DNA from: Gymnopilus junonius
Lineage: Eukaryota; Basidiomycota; Agaricomycetes; Agaricales; Galerinaceae
NCBI GenBank assembly: GCA_015501075.1
Contig: JADNYJ010000030.1
Span: 186,001-250,000 of the forward strand
DNA: 64,000 bases
Direction: 5' to 3'
The number at the start of each line of letters is the position of its first letter. Positions within the stretch are counted from its first letter, which is position 1. This document shows positions 13,501-26,729 of the stretch, in pieces. The translations under genes and the position numbers were made by a program. Under the pieces are notes generated by a model. That model was not told the DNA's origin and ran no database searches. It was given only the letters and a program-made list of their open reading frames with translations.

Positions 13501-13722
13501 ATGGGCCTGCTGCTGGCTCAAAAGGGCCGCAGTCGCTGCACTTTGCTGGAGAATAGAAGCGCCTTGAGCAGCAAGTGCAGACGCCGTAGCGGGTGACAAA
13601 GACAAGAGTGTCTCGTTGCCCGAAAATGTAGTCGTCCGTCGTCGCTTCGGGAGAGGCTTTACCCGGCGGAGGGTAGGAAACTCGGGGACGTCAAAGATGG
13701 GTGACGGTGTCCCGCGATACAT
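10559..13722 (-). CDS. 967-aa conserved-looking nuclear protein of unknown family
   Basis: I do not recognise this family. Two exons, 13722-11937 and 11676-10559, joined at a GTGAGT/CAG intron with matching phase, give 967 aa. The first ATG (MYRGTPSP) is used. Visible parts, in order: a basic NLS-like patch (PLPKRRRTTTF, about residue 24); a Gln/Ala-rich region with poly-Ala tracts; an Asp/Arg-rich (RD/ERD) segment; a likely ordered block (STLLLYPPPPFPGQLAMLAK, then basic leucine-rich helices LQLKELLKTRKRQL); then in exon 2 a charged coiled coil (MNEEVETLRKRFEAEFEKQ) and a block WICAFCEYDLFYGG followed by the basic helix RNRKKILRRRRRARERAA. The single C-x2-C could be half of a zinc site. The C-terminus is acidic and Gly-rich. 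These features suggest a nuclear regulator, but the function is unknown. Confidence 0.8.
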
Positions 13723-16397
13723 GGTATTGATGTCTTTATGCAATCCGTTTTTCTTATTGTTGTTGATGATGAAAGCAGTGTACTTTTATGGAGGCTTTCT
13801 AAGATGCGGAAATATGTCCTTTGTTCCTTTGGAAGAGTAGACTTCCTTCTGGTGAACGCAGATGGTCGTTGTGGGTAACCCAGAGATGATGGATTGATCG
13901 AGTAAAATGGGTGAGAGTAGGATGTGTAATGCTTCGTAGAGTACAACCCTTCGGAAACCTTTTGACAAGGGAGGAAACGATGACGGATGTCTGCCGGGCA
14001 GAAGTGTCTTGAAAGACAGAAGAGTGTCAGTGAGAAATTCAGACGTGCAGCAAGAAATTGTCAAGATAGAAAACAGGGGAAAAGTACGAAGAGACGAAGA
14101 CAGAACGAGGCAAACCCAAAAGTAAAAAGGTTGAACAAGGGTATGCTAGCGATAATGCAAACGAAAAAAAAGACGAGAATGTGTCAACTGAATCATCTCA
14201 GGGCTTCTGCCCGACAGGGAAACGAAACGGGTGTGGTGTGCCGACTCCAAAATAAGCACCGCTTGGCGGAGATGAGCAGACACATAATCAGACGACTCGC
14301 AGGGTTTACTGCGGGTGCGATCCAATGCGATGCTCGATAATAGATCCTTCATTCAAGTTGAATTCAAATGTGAATACATTAAGATCCAGATGAATGTCCA
14401 CACCACGAAAGGATACAAGACAAAAAAAGGGCGTTTCTCGTGTACCTCCAAATACATGATCATCGCCTTCCGGAGAGGAACAAGGTGGCCAACGACATAC
14501 TTAGACCATAAAGATTGGAAAGCAGGGGCCTGGCGTAAGGGTGACGTGGACCCATGCATTCCATCTCATCCCATCGACGGAAATAACCACCCGGCTCAAG
14601 GGGACGACCGCCTACCTGTACACATCACACGCAAACGTGTTCAGGCAACGTTTCCGAATGGCAGTACGTAGACGACTAGCACCAATGCCACTGGGTCATC
14701 CATCCCATCGCCCACCCCAAGGACGCCCCATAGCACATTACCCGACCCCGAATAGACCCGTCCCAAGAAATACGTGACAGACCACAACAGAACAAAGGGA
14801 AAAGAGGAAGAAGCCACACCTTAGTTCTAACTGGTATTCCGTGGTCTGTCTAAATGATGACAGATGCGCAAAGACCCAACCGACCGAGAGAAATCCTTCT
14901 TCTCTTCCTTTCCTACAATCAGACCTTCTGTTCCTGCTCGAGCCCCTCAAATCGAAAGTTCACAGATCGACCTTGTCTTGTCAGATGTAACCCGAGTCGA
15001 CGTCGTAACTTGTCAATGGATTTGGTGGATAAAGAGAACGAGAGAACGCGAACGATGAGAACACAGGCTTCCAAATTCGATGGAAGGAGGGAGTGTTAGG
15101 TAGGAGTATAAAAAGGTTCAAAAGTGTTGGTTGGTAAACAAGTTCAAGAACAAGTTGCTGTTGATCGACCAAAAAAAGACGGAAACCAAACAGCAGCGAA
15201 CAATGGACATGCGCAGTTGTCGTTTCCCGGTTCGTGTGGGTGGTGGCGATTTTTATGATAAAAAAAGAAAGGGGCAACCTATCACGGAATTTGAATTTGA
15301 TTTGTCACTCTTTCTCGTGTCATCGCCCCTCGCCCCGAAGAGGCTCGAAGCTTGAAGTCTTGACTGGACCAGGATTGAACATCCAAGTCCCAAATTGTTT
15401 AATCAAGTCCAAGTTCAAGTACTAATCAACCAAGCCTGTATTTTATTTTCGTAGCCATCCAGGCGAGAATTTTGAAGGAGTTACTGATCCCTTGCGCGTG
15501 GCAGATCAAAACCAAAAGAAAATCTCAACGCATGTGCAACATGATGACTTTTGAGGGGCATGGTACGCGGACTCGCTGACTTTCAAACCAGCATAACAAA
15601 TATGATGGATAACGGAAGAAGCAGACGAGAGGACACCAAAATACTATGTGATCCCGTAATTATATATATTATATGTATACATTTTTATATTGGGGCAACA
15701 GGTTAATTTGTAAACTGGAGTAAAGTTTGCTAATCTAAGGAACATATATACAAGCTAAGAAAAGGAAATGAAACCAGAGGAAGATGTACACAGGTAAAAG
15801 TGTAGAAATAATGCCCAAATATGGAAATAAAGCGCACGCCGAAGATGCCGAAAGTAACCCAAGCCCCGTACGTTAAGAATCAGTTGGAATACGTGACACC
15901 TTCGTCGACTGCATATTTTTTATTATTTAAATCGGAAATCGGACGAATAGGTTTTTACATGGCTAGAAGAGCACGATGGTTATCACTGCCAGGTGCAAGT
16001 CGCTCTCGACCCGACTTATGACATCATCACCCTACCTACCACTGCCAGTCCATCACTGATAAGTCAGGGGTGACTTCACTCACAAATTTACGGCTCCTAC
16101 CTTCCATGCCTTTCCATTCTCAGGTTCAATAACCTACCTATCATATGTGCCACGGCCGGATTGTGGTCGTATGCATAAAAAATATATTAATTTTGCCAAC
16201 AAGGGATATGATAAGCTCCCTTGTCGGAAAGTACAGCCTCAATCTCTTGAATTAAATAATGGGTATTGTACACCAGCTGAGAGGCCTCGAAGGAAGGGTA
16301 CAAATCCCGACACCATCTATAGATAGGTTTCCGTGAGAAAGCGGCTGTGGCAGTTGCTCATGACTGTGTTGACGACGTTTGTAGCTCTTGATTTCAA
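13723..16397. other. Gene-free region
   Basis: A 2.7-kb stretch upstream of the 967-aa gene and before the first F-box pseudogene. Short open frames on both strands lack recognisable motifs. An AT-rich patch with TATATATATTATATG lies near 15660. I can support no gene here. Confidence 0.4.
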
Positions 16398-18014
16398 ATG
16401 TCTATTCAGCGCCTGGCCCTTCCCCAAGAAATTTTTGACCACATTATTAACCTTATTGTCATAGATGATCCCCTGAAAGGGCTCCTTGAAGACGCTCCAT
16501 GTCTGCTCCCTTGTTTGCTCGTCTTTCACATCACAGTCCCGAAAGCACATATTCTCCGAAACCAGCTTCTCTGCTGACCAACACACTCAAAAGCATGCCA
16601 AGAGACTTTTCAGGACTTTAATCAGTAAAGGCAATGAAGGCTTAATCCATCATATCTGCTCATTCAACCTTATTTTCTATCCACTGTGTTCCCTTCCTAC
16701 CAGGACGAAGTTCTTCTCCATTGGCGCCCAACATAATAGGTTGTAGCGGAAGTCAGATGAGAAAAGGAATTGGTTTACGGAGAATTTTCGACGGCAGGAC
16801 AATTATCTTCTCAAAGTGTTGGAACTACTCAGCCAATCTTTGGTTCTGGAGAGGCTTGAAATAAGAAATAAAATTGTCCCGTCGAACTGGGCTCAGATGA
16901 GTGACTCTGTCATGTCATTCCTGTACACGATTTGGAGTCTTCCATCACTAAAGTCCTTGCATGTGGCCTACATTCAAGATTTGGACAGGGGCTTTGTGTT
17001 AGGTGAAGGATTTGCCACCTACACCATGAACTCGAGCTCAATGACATGTATTTTGGTGCACTCAGAACTGTTAAGCCGCTCTTTAACAAGCCTATGGAGC
17101 ACCTAGCAAAGATTGAGAAATTGGATATTTACTATGCCTCTGATTTGTTGGTGCTATTCTCTCTGAAATCACCTCAACTCCTCTCGCAGTGTTTCCCAAA
17201 CCTTGGCACTTTAGTTACCATGTTATATACAAGTCTAACTCCACCAAATGTTCTCTGGAAACTGATGAAATCTTTTGCTCCAACTTTACATACCCTCAAA
17301 ATTAGGAACATTTCACACTTTCATAGGTCATATTACTCCTTGTTTCCATGAAAGACAAAGGGCTAGTAGCTGAATGAATATAATTCATTCAGCTACTAGC
17401 CCTTTGTCTTTCATGGAAATAAGGAGCAACTTGCCCAACTTGCAATGTCTCAAATCTGTTGACTTAAACTCATGCAGCTGTATGTTTGATTATTTTATGG
17501 AAGAGTTAACTGAGGTGATGTTTCATCAGATTGTGATACCAACTAGGCTTCATACAATGTGATTTGCTTGAATGACTTACCCAGTTTGCGGCACCTGGTG
17601 TACTTTACACCAGCTATCTCTGAATCCCACAGCAAGTTGGCTGCGGAATTGGCATCACGTCCCATTACACCTGCGAAGTCTGCAGTAGTAGTGTTAGAAT
17701 GTATAACCATCAACACGGCAATCGTACCTCAGATGAGGCATAGGGAAGCCAGAGCATCGCTTCATCATGTCTTAGAACTTGACGAAACTGCACTGCTTGA
17801 TGCAGCACTAACCCATCCATTTTTAAAGAACCTACTGCTGGTCCATTTGGAGTTGACACTTCACATTTATATGCCACATCCATGGAGAATTCCTCTGCCA
17901 GAGGAACATTGCTACCATTATTTTGATGAGGAGTATGTGCGCAATCTTTTTCCTCATCTACACAGTTCTCCTTCTCCCAAATTTGAAATTTCATTACAGA
18001 CAGTCTACTACTAG
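16398..18014 (+). pseudogene. F-box/LRR-like protein pseudogene (copy A)
   Basis: This is a degraded member of an agaricomycete F-box/LRR-like family. It is homologous to the minus-strand copy at 23555-24998. Matching blocks include the N-terminus (QEIFDHIINLI against QEIFNLVIDLI), LKTLHVCSLVCSSF, HAKRLFRTL, SFNLIFYP, SLVLERLEIRN, and the C-terminal LELDETALLDAALTHPFLKNL. Lesions seen: an extra base near 16475 that separates the start frame from the rest; a TAG codon at 16744-16746 where the paralog has Trp (RLWRK); further breaks near 17100 and 17340; and a 91-bp palindrome inserted at 17336-17426. The tail from 17559 is open to the stop at 18014. It cannot encode a full protein as written. 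The fold and role are inferred only from the family. Confidence 0.75.
17336..17426. repeat. Near-perfect 44-bp-arm palindrome
   Basis: Left arm 17336-17379 and right arm 17383-17426 are reverse complements at 43 of 44 positions, with a 3-nt centre (ATA). The repeat sits inside F-box pseudogene copy A and is absent from the aligned place in copy B (around 24070-24110). As single-stranded RNA or DNA it would form a long hairpin. Confidence 0.92.
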
Positions 18015-18534
18015 ACAGTTGAACAACTCTCTTCATTCAATTGCCAAACCTTGCATGATACTTCTAGGCCACCAATCATTGGACTCTTTTTATTTTCGTT
18101 GCCAATAGGCTGCCCAAATATTTGTGGCCAAATCTTGGATGCAGCAAGCAGAATATTTATTGAAAAGTCATAATCAATAAATCAAGCCAGTGCAGAAATG
18201 ACTTGAGTTCCTTATAATGTGAAGCAAACTGACAAGAGCCCATGAACTTGAAACCCAATGAACAGTGACCCCTATTCTATTGATTTCGTATGCTTCGTTG
18301 CACTTGCTGGCTTTTGCTGCATTGTAAGTACTCAGATGATGATGATAATCGTTGATGGTGGATAGAGTGATCTATTTTTAGACTTATGCATCCCTCAAGC
18401 GCGAGCGGATGGAGCCCAGACAGAGAACACGTATACCTGGTTATAACCAACAAATGAGAAAAGAATATCCACGAATGCCTCCTCCAAGTAGATGAAATAA
18501 TACAACAAGGAACAAAGAATAAATAGTGAAAGTA
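18015..18534. other. Intergenic spacer
   Basis: The spacer lies between the end of F-box copy A and the 3' end of the sec72-like gene. It is AT-rich with no recognised feature. It presumably includes the sec72 3' UTR. Confidence 0.4.
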
Positions 18535-19406
18535 TTATGATGCTATAGCTTCGGATTTTGACTGTCTGGCTTCTAATTTCTTCTCCTCCAACTTCTTCTC
18601 AACTTTTTCGATGTCAACGAGGAAAGAAAGGAGCTCCTGTAGGACCAATTAATGAATATTTAGTATAATATCATAATGTCTGGAACACGTACGTTGCTTG
18701 TTGGTTCATAGTCCAATCCCAGACGGACGGCTTCAGCAGCCTCCCGGAAGCGACCCAGACCAAGGAGTGCTTTTGCTTTGCGGAAATGTCCCTTGCTCCA
18801 ATTACGCCTAATAGAGACAACGGTCTCGGCGTCGGCTAAGGCGGACACGAAGTCGTGTAAATCGAAGTAAGCGGCAGAACGGTTGGAGATGGCGGTGGAG
18901 AGTTCTTCGCGCATGAACTGGTTGGCTTCCCAAGGAGGGCGTTGCACGGCCAGCGAAGCAGCCATGGTGTATTTAGCGATAGCTTGTTGTGTTTGGCCGG
19001 ATTTAAATAATGTCTAGATTAAACTTGAGCACAGAGAAGAAAAACTTGGGGAAGGCAGACAGACGTTTCCTTCGTCCTTTGTCGATTGAACGATCTGCGA
19101 GAGCTTCTGCGAGATGACGTTGGCAGGAGGAGGGCACAGCAAATTGGGATTGTTGGCAAGCAGCCGGGCGAGGTAATTCGTTCCGCTGAAATCAACATGG
19201 CAGTCATCGCACTTTTCGAGCTTGTGCTTCTCGCAGAGGGCATTGACGTTGTCTGAAGAGAGAATCAGCGACACAGGTACGAAGTCCTGGTCAATGAGGG
19301 CCTGCAACGCCGGGTCTGGTGTGGGCATCGGGGGCGGTTGCTGTGGGCCATGAGAGTGGGAGTGAGAGTGCTCTTCGCCGGGTGCATGGGTATGTGAATG
19401 GGACAT
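18535..19406 (-). CDS. sec72: Sec72-like TPR protein (ER translocation accessory)
   Basis: Fungal Sec72 is the cytosolic TPR partner of the Sec62/63 post-translational translocon at the ER and binds Hsp70 tails. Three exons (19406-19065, 19013-18693, 18636-18535) give 254 aa in frame. The N-terminus is His-rich (MSHSHTHAPGEEHSHSHSH). It is followed by a Cys-containing block (CEKHKLEKCDDCHVDF, about residues 58-73) and ISQKLSQIVQSTKDEGN. TPR-like helices span about residues 110-220 (LFKSGQTQQAIAKYTMAA, AVQRPPWEANQFMREELS, SNRSAAYFDLHDFVSALADA, WSKGHFRKAKALLGLGR). The C-terminus is a short charged helix. I chose MSHSHT as the start although the frame extends 26 codons further. It is divergent from ded1 with 278 bp between starts. 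The match to basidiomycete Sec72 proteins is from family recall. Confidence 0.85.
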
Positions 19407-19684
19407 GGTATTGAAGTGGTAATTAGCAGCAGACCAGGAGGCGCGTCTGCCACGTCCAATCGAAATTAAACACAGCCACAGCACATCACTTGACCGTGTG
19501 ACTTTAATTGCTGAGTCAGACGGATTGGATGGAGTGAATTTTTTCCCGAGAGAGCAGGAGAGTCACGAAAACTGCTCTTTGATCAACCCCACCATCATCT
19601 TAGAATCTCTTTTTCTTTTCTTTTTTACGAAAGAAATACCAACTCTACTCTCAAAAAATACAGACATTTACTTCTTCACCTAAT
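19407..19684. promoter_or_regulatory. Shared divergent promoter of sec72-like and ded1 genes
   Basis: Only 278 bp separate the two start codons, which point away from each other. A pyrimidine-rich tract (CTTTTTCTTTTCTTTTTT, near 19608-19626) precedes the ded1 ATG, as is common at fungal transcription starts. Shared regulation is an inference from spacing. Confidence 0.6.
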
Positions 19685-21858
<2,174 letters not shown>

Positions 21859-23554
21859 ACGCACTGCGTCTTTGTTGCTGCCTATTGCCATGCTACGAAA
21901 GCCTTATTCGCATGTCCCGCTGCTTTCCCTTTGATTTCCATGACTTCTTTCTTCCGCACCCACCATCTTCTCTCAACGCACAGAAACAGAAACACCACCT
22001 AAAAAACCTTAAAAATGGAACCTTGCACCTCCCTTCCCTTCCCTTGTCTTCTTTCCGCTATTCCTTCTAATCAAATCACCAACTCTCGACTATCAATTCG
22101 ACCTAGATCCTACATGTGACGACCCCCTCCAACGACAACGCCACCGGTGTTCATCGTCGTTGTCAACGACATTATTTTGTGCTGCCCTGTAACGACTCTT
22201 TCCCCCCTAATTCATCTCAACACTACACGAAGCTCCGTTGCTCAACTTTTTTCATGCTATAATGCCGATCCACCTGTTGACATCGGCCTGATTATCCCCG
22301 TCTATGTAGGCGGGGAACCATAGAGGGAGCCTCTTCTTTTTCTAGAATGTATGATGTATGATGATACGACGACGACCTAATACCGCTACCCAACCAACCA
22401 ACATACACCAGTCCTTCAAAGACAAACTTTGCTAATACCAAGCAAGCTCAGGCTCGCTTTTTTTTCGCTATCGGTTATCTCGGTTAATGGGTTTTCGTTC
22501 TTACCCTAATCTCTCTGGTTGTTTTTTCTTCTTCTCTTTGCTATCGCACGCATTGTTCGACAACATCGCATCACATCATTCCCCATCCAAAAGCACTGCA
22601 CAGGCTTCGTCGACCACAACACACCAACCATAGAGATTTTATTATGCAATTCATTCATCATACATCTTATCATTTAGACGGGACGCAGGCGAACGGAATC
22701 ATCCATCCACAACTTTTGGGTTTCCGCCGGCTTTACATATACCACCCCATCATTCATCCTCCACGCTACCCCTCAGCTCCGTACATTAATTTCGACGGGT
22801 TGGTAGGCCTTGACTTCTTTTGTATTTGCCCCCTTCGCCCTCCTCCGTTTTTATATTCTCTCTCTCTGTATTCAGCATACAAGCATGGACGAGCAACAAC
22901 GCATCACACACATACCACAATTTCAACCCATCATCTTTCTCTCTCGCATTATTTTTTTTCGAACAATTGTATTTGGGCATTGAAGGAAGCGGGCGGGGTG
23001 GGCGGTGATGCAAGCATTTCACATCCACCCCTTTAGAATTCGTTATTGCGACACCCTCGATAGGACACGCACTGCCCCTGTGTCCTCCCTTCTTTCCTTC
23101 TTTCATGGCCGTGCACGTCGGACCGAGTGAAGCGACCCCTCAGCTCCGCTTTCCATCCCAATCGCACCGCATTGCCCACGACTTTTTCGATCCTTTTTTT
23201 CTATGACACGATATGTTTATGCAGCACAAGACGATTGATTGTATGATTTAGGTCTCTTACGTTATTGCACTCATCAGTTATTCGAGATTTGGTGTTTCTT
23301 TTTCCTTCTCTTTTCTCTCTCTCTTTCTTACCTGATTCGATTTCGATTCCTCTTTCCTTCGTTGTGGATGTAGTTTTAATTTCGACTTTGTTGGGATTGC
23401 TGCGTCCGCCTGTTTGTGACTTGTTAGTTATATGCAGACTTTGCTTTGTTTTGATTGATATCGCAATATATATTTCTGTTTCTGTGTTACGCTCCACACC
23501 GTTAAGGAATGAAGGAGGGTTACGAAACATACGAAACAAAAAGTACATAGAACG
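21859..23554. other. Intergenic region downstream of ded1
   Basis: Pyrimidine-rich 1.7-kb stretch between the ded1 stop codon and the 3' end of F-box copy B. It probably contains the ded1 3' UTR. One 130-codon open frame near 22644 is composed of His/Pro/Ser/Tyr as expected from CT-rich DNA, so I do not call it a gene. Confidence 0.4.
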
Positions 23555-24998
23555 TTAAGAGTTGCATACTGTTTCTATCGAAATATCGAATGTTATGGAA
23601 GGAGAGCTGCAGAGACGAGGGAAAAAGTCGCGCACATACTCTTCTTCAAGAGGATAATAAGGGAAGCCCTCCAGCCGACGACCCTCAACAGTTCCTGGTT
23701 TAAAGGTGACAAGTGCCAACTTCAGATGGATCAGCTGTAGATTCGTCAAAAATGGATGGGTCAATGCTCCATCAAGTGCTGCTGTTCCGTCAAGTTCTAA
23801 GATGTGACGAGGCCATTCGTAGCTGGGCCTACGTCTCCGCGGGGGTGCAATTTCTATGTCGATGAATATATACTGCAACGCGGGGAGTGGAGACTTTGCA
23901 GACGTGTTGAGATGTACAGCCAATTTCATAGTCGCAGTGGCCAACCTATGGATATAAAAGCCTAGGGTAACGAACTTGAGATGTTGCAAGTTGGGCAAAT
24001 CATTTAAGCATATCGCATTGTATGAAGAATCGGTATCAGGAGCTAAGTAATAAAGTTTTGCTCAGTGATAGCATTTCCATGAAATGATATAACCTACTGA
24101 AGGATGTTGAGATGTCCTTAATTTCGAGGGTATGCAGAGTTCGGGCAAAAGACTTGGTAGTTTCCAGATGATATTTGACAGAGTAAAGCCAGAGTATAAC
24201 GGGGTAGACAGATTGCCAAGGTTCGGCAAATATTGACAGGGAAGTTGAGGAGACGTTGGAGAGAAAGCAACAAAAAATCGGATATAGAAGACATCAATTT
24301 TCTCAATTTCTGCGAGACTTTCTATTGGCTCGTTAAAGAGTGGTTGCTGAAGGGGGTTGAATGGCATAAAATCCCTGTTGTGCAACTGGAGTTCATGGAT
24401 GCGATTGGTAGCTCCTTGACCTATGACAAAGGACCGGTCCACGTCTTGAAAACAAACCAAACGTAAGGACTTCAGGGAAGGCCGGCATCGAATCGCATTA
24501 AGAAGTGACACGATGGAGTCGCTCAACTGAGTCCACTTAAAAAGGCGATTGTCGTTTCTTATTTCGAGTCTTTCCAGAACCAAAGAGTAGCTGACGAGTT
24601 CCAATACTTTGAGGAGATAGTTGTCCTCTAATCGAAATTTCTCTGCTAGCCTATCCAACTTCCCTTCGGGCTTCCGCCACAACCTATCATAGTGGGTCGT
24701 CCTAGTTCGGGGAGGGTAGAAAATAAGGTTGAATGAGCGAATATAACGGATAAGACTCTCATTGCTTCCACTACTCAAAGTCCTGAAAAGTCTTTTGGCG
24801 CGTCTTTGGGCGTGCTGGTCTATAAAAAAGCTGATTTCAGAGAAGTATATGCTTCCGAGACTGGGAAGTGAAAGACGAGCAAACAAGGGAGCAAGCATGG
24901 AGTGTCTTCAAGGTCTCCTTTCGAGGATCTTCTGAAGCAATGAGATCAATTACAAGGTTGAATATTTCTTGAGCAAGGGCTGGGCGTTGAGTCGGCAT
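23555..24998 (-). pseudogene. F-box/LRR-like protein pseudogene (copy B)
   Basis: This is an inverted paralog of copy A, on the other side of the sec72-ded1 pair. Reading from ATG at 24998: MPTQRPALAQEIFNLVIDLI, then LKTLHACSLVCSSFTSQSR. One extra base near 24848 (compared with copy A) shifts into the long frame FFIDQHAQRRAKRLFRTL through SLVLERLEIRN and RPSLKSLRLVCFQDVD. A missing base near 24165 breaks the frame after IIWKL (compare TKSFARTLHTLEIKDIS in the other frame). The last part (23998-23555) is open and carries LELDGTAALDGALTHPFL and EYVRDFFPRLCSSPS. It has fewer lesions than copy A. If these indels are assembly errors, this would be an intact gene of about 450 aa. Confidence 0.7.
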
Positions 24999-25871
24999 TG
25001 GAAAGGTGAGAGCACAATCGATGATTCTCGATCAATGCTGAACGTTACGGTTGAACAACGGTTAACCCAAGGTTAACCACCTTTCTCACGCGAACCTGCA
25101 GAGTAATTAAATTTAGCCCGGACTTGTTAACAACTTTTCACTCTCTAGTGCCAATGATGTAGTATCAATCGCAGCCAGTGCGCCACACTCCCGGTAAGCA
25201 ATGTCTGTGTTTTAACGGCTAATCCCTTTTTGGATATGCGACTGCCTTTTTAGTTTCTGTACATATCTGTGAATCTGTGATTGGGCATGCCCGGCGCTGT
25301 TCACGTTCAAACCTGGACCTACAGGCTACAGGGGTGATTTCAAGACGGCTATGATGCATTTACCCAATGCTTAGGCATGCAGTTTTACAACTGTCGCCTC
25401 CGGTAAAGCCCGAGTGCCTGTGGGTTTTCTGTCCCCCTATGTAACGCATCATCTACAGCTGCTAATTTAGTGATTTTGAAGCCGATTACGGAAGAACAGA
25501 ACATCGACTTTGTAAGGTTTCGCCAGTGAGTCAGAGTAGTAGTCCTATAATTTATCATCACAAGAGTATAACGTATAAAATGCCATGTCAGCTAGCCAGT
25601 GCTTAACAAGTTAACTCAGTAGCTAATGCACCATACTCAATAAGCGCCAAGTAAGCGAATGTGCACCATCGGCCGATTCGGCAACACGCTTCCCTTTTTT
25701 GGTGTTCTGGCTCCCTCTTCCCTTGCTCGTCGAGTGGACTCGGAATCAGCTTCGAGATGCTGGGTGGTGGAAGCCAGCGCCCCCGACTGTCGCCGTGTAG
25801 TATGATTATTTCAGGAGGTACTATTCTAGAACGCTACTATATTATTTTCTGTCATGCACAATTCGTGCATT
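24999..25871. other. Intergenic region, no gene recognised
   Basis: The stretch lies upstream of F-box copy B, up to the fold-back element. No convincing gene is present. Short imperfect repeats of GGTTAACC-type sequence occur near 25060. Confidence 0.35.
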
Positions 25872-26167
25872 CACTCCTGTGGCCTGACTATTTGACAGCT
25901 CAGTTAAATTTGTTGTTGCTGAATAAAATTTACCTTTGAGATTTTTGAGCGGGCTCAGTCCTGGTTATTGTTTTTACTCAGTTCATGGCTAAATCGTGGG
26001 AAAAGTCGATACACTAAGACTTGGCTGTGTCGACTTTTCCCACCATTTAGCCCGATGTCAAATGTAAAGAATGACTTAAATTTAGTCGAATAAAAATTCA
26101 AGAGGGTAAATTTTATTCACCAGCTTTGAATTTAACTGAGCTGTTGAATAGTACGGCCACAGGAGTG
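25872..26167. mobile_element. Fold-back (MITE-like) element, 296 bp
   Basis: The element is one long inverted repeat. The arms 25872-26009 and 26030-26167 are each 138 nt with a 20-nt centre. The outer 63 nt of the arms match at about 53 positions (ends CACTCCTGTGGCC and GGCCACAGGAGTG). The inner 23 nt match at 22 positions (GGCTAAATCGTGGG). The middle 52 nt of each arm are diverged but equal in length. The trinucleotide ATT flanks both ends (25869-25871 and 26168-26170) and could be a target duplication. It encodes no protein. Confidence 0.75.
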
Positions 26168-26629
26168 ATTTTACGAAACGCCTTGAAGCCCGCTGCTATA
26201 TACTCCATTTGGATATTAAAACAGAATATTGGCTTGTGGAGTTTGTAGGTATGCATGCCGGCACTTACGCGTCGCGTCTGCCGATCCGCCAGGATCCGCC
26301 CATCATGTCATAATTAAATTTGGACGGATCGTTTGGGTAGTACCTCCTTTCTAATACTCCTGCGTAAATCTGTTAGAATTTAGGACGGATTCCGTTTCGC
26401 TGACCTTTTGCCCGCAACTCGGTGTGAAAATTTCCAGAAAATTCCCATTAACGACTGAATTTGGATGGGATCTTCAGCTTGCACACGAACACCAGGAAAT
26501 CTTCCTATTTCGTCATCGGCTTTATCTAATCTCAGGGTATCTTTCCGGCATGATTGGATATGATTGGCGCATCATACCGCATTCTAAAAATAGACCATGA
26601 AAATCATACAATCGAAGTGTCTTCTCAGG
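26168..26629. promoter_or_regulatory. Upstream region of the dienelactone hydrolase gene
   Basis: Contains two ATTGG (inverted CCAAT) motifs within TGATTGGATATGATTGG at about 26551-26567, some 75 bp upstream of a TATA box. Nothing else is recognised. Confidence 0.4.
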
Positions 26630-26637
26630 TATAAAAA
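26630..26637 (+). promoter_or_regulatory. TATA box of the dienelactone hydrolase gene
   Basis: TATAAAAA lies 93 bp upstream of the ATG at 26730, followed by a TC-rich tract (TTTCTCTCTTTTCAAC) that is a likely transcription start region. Confidence 0.6.
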
Positions 26638-26729
26638 GGAGACTCCAGTCTGGCGCCGCTTTTCTACACCAATTATCAGTTTCTCTCTTTTCAACTCGTT
26701 CTGTTCAAACAATTAACTCAAGAATCAAG

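Noticed and set aside
22644..23036. 130-codon His/Tyr/Pro-rich open frame downstream of ded1
   Set aside because: CT-rich DNA gives such translations, and no motif or splice partner is visible.
25640..26200. LTR or retrotransposon remnant
   Set aside because: The repeats are inverted, not direct, and no reverse transcriptase or integrase is encoded.
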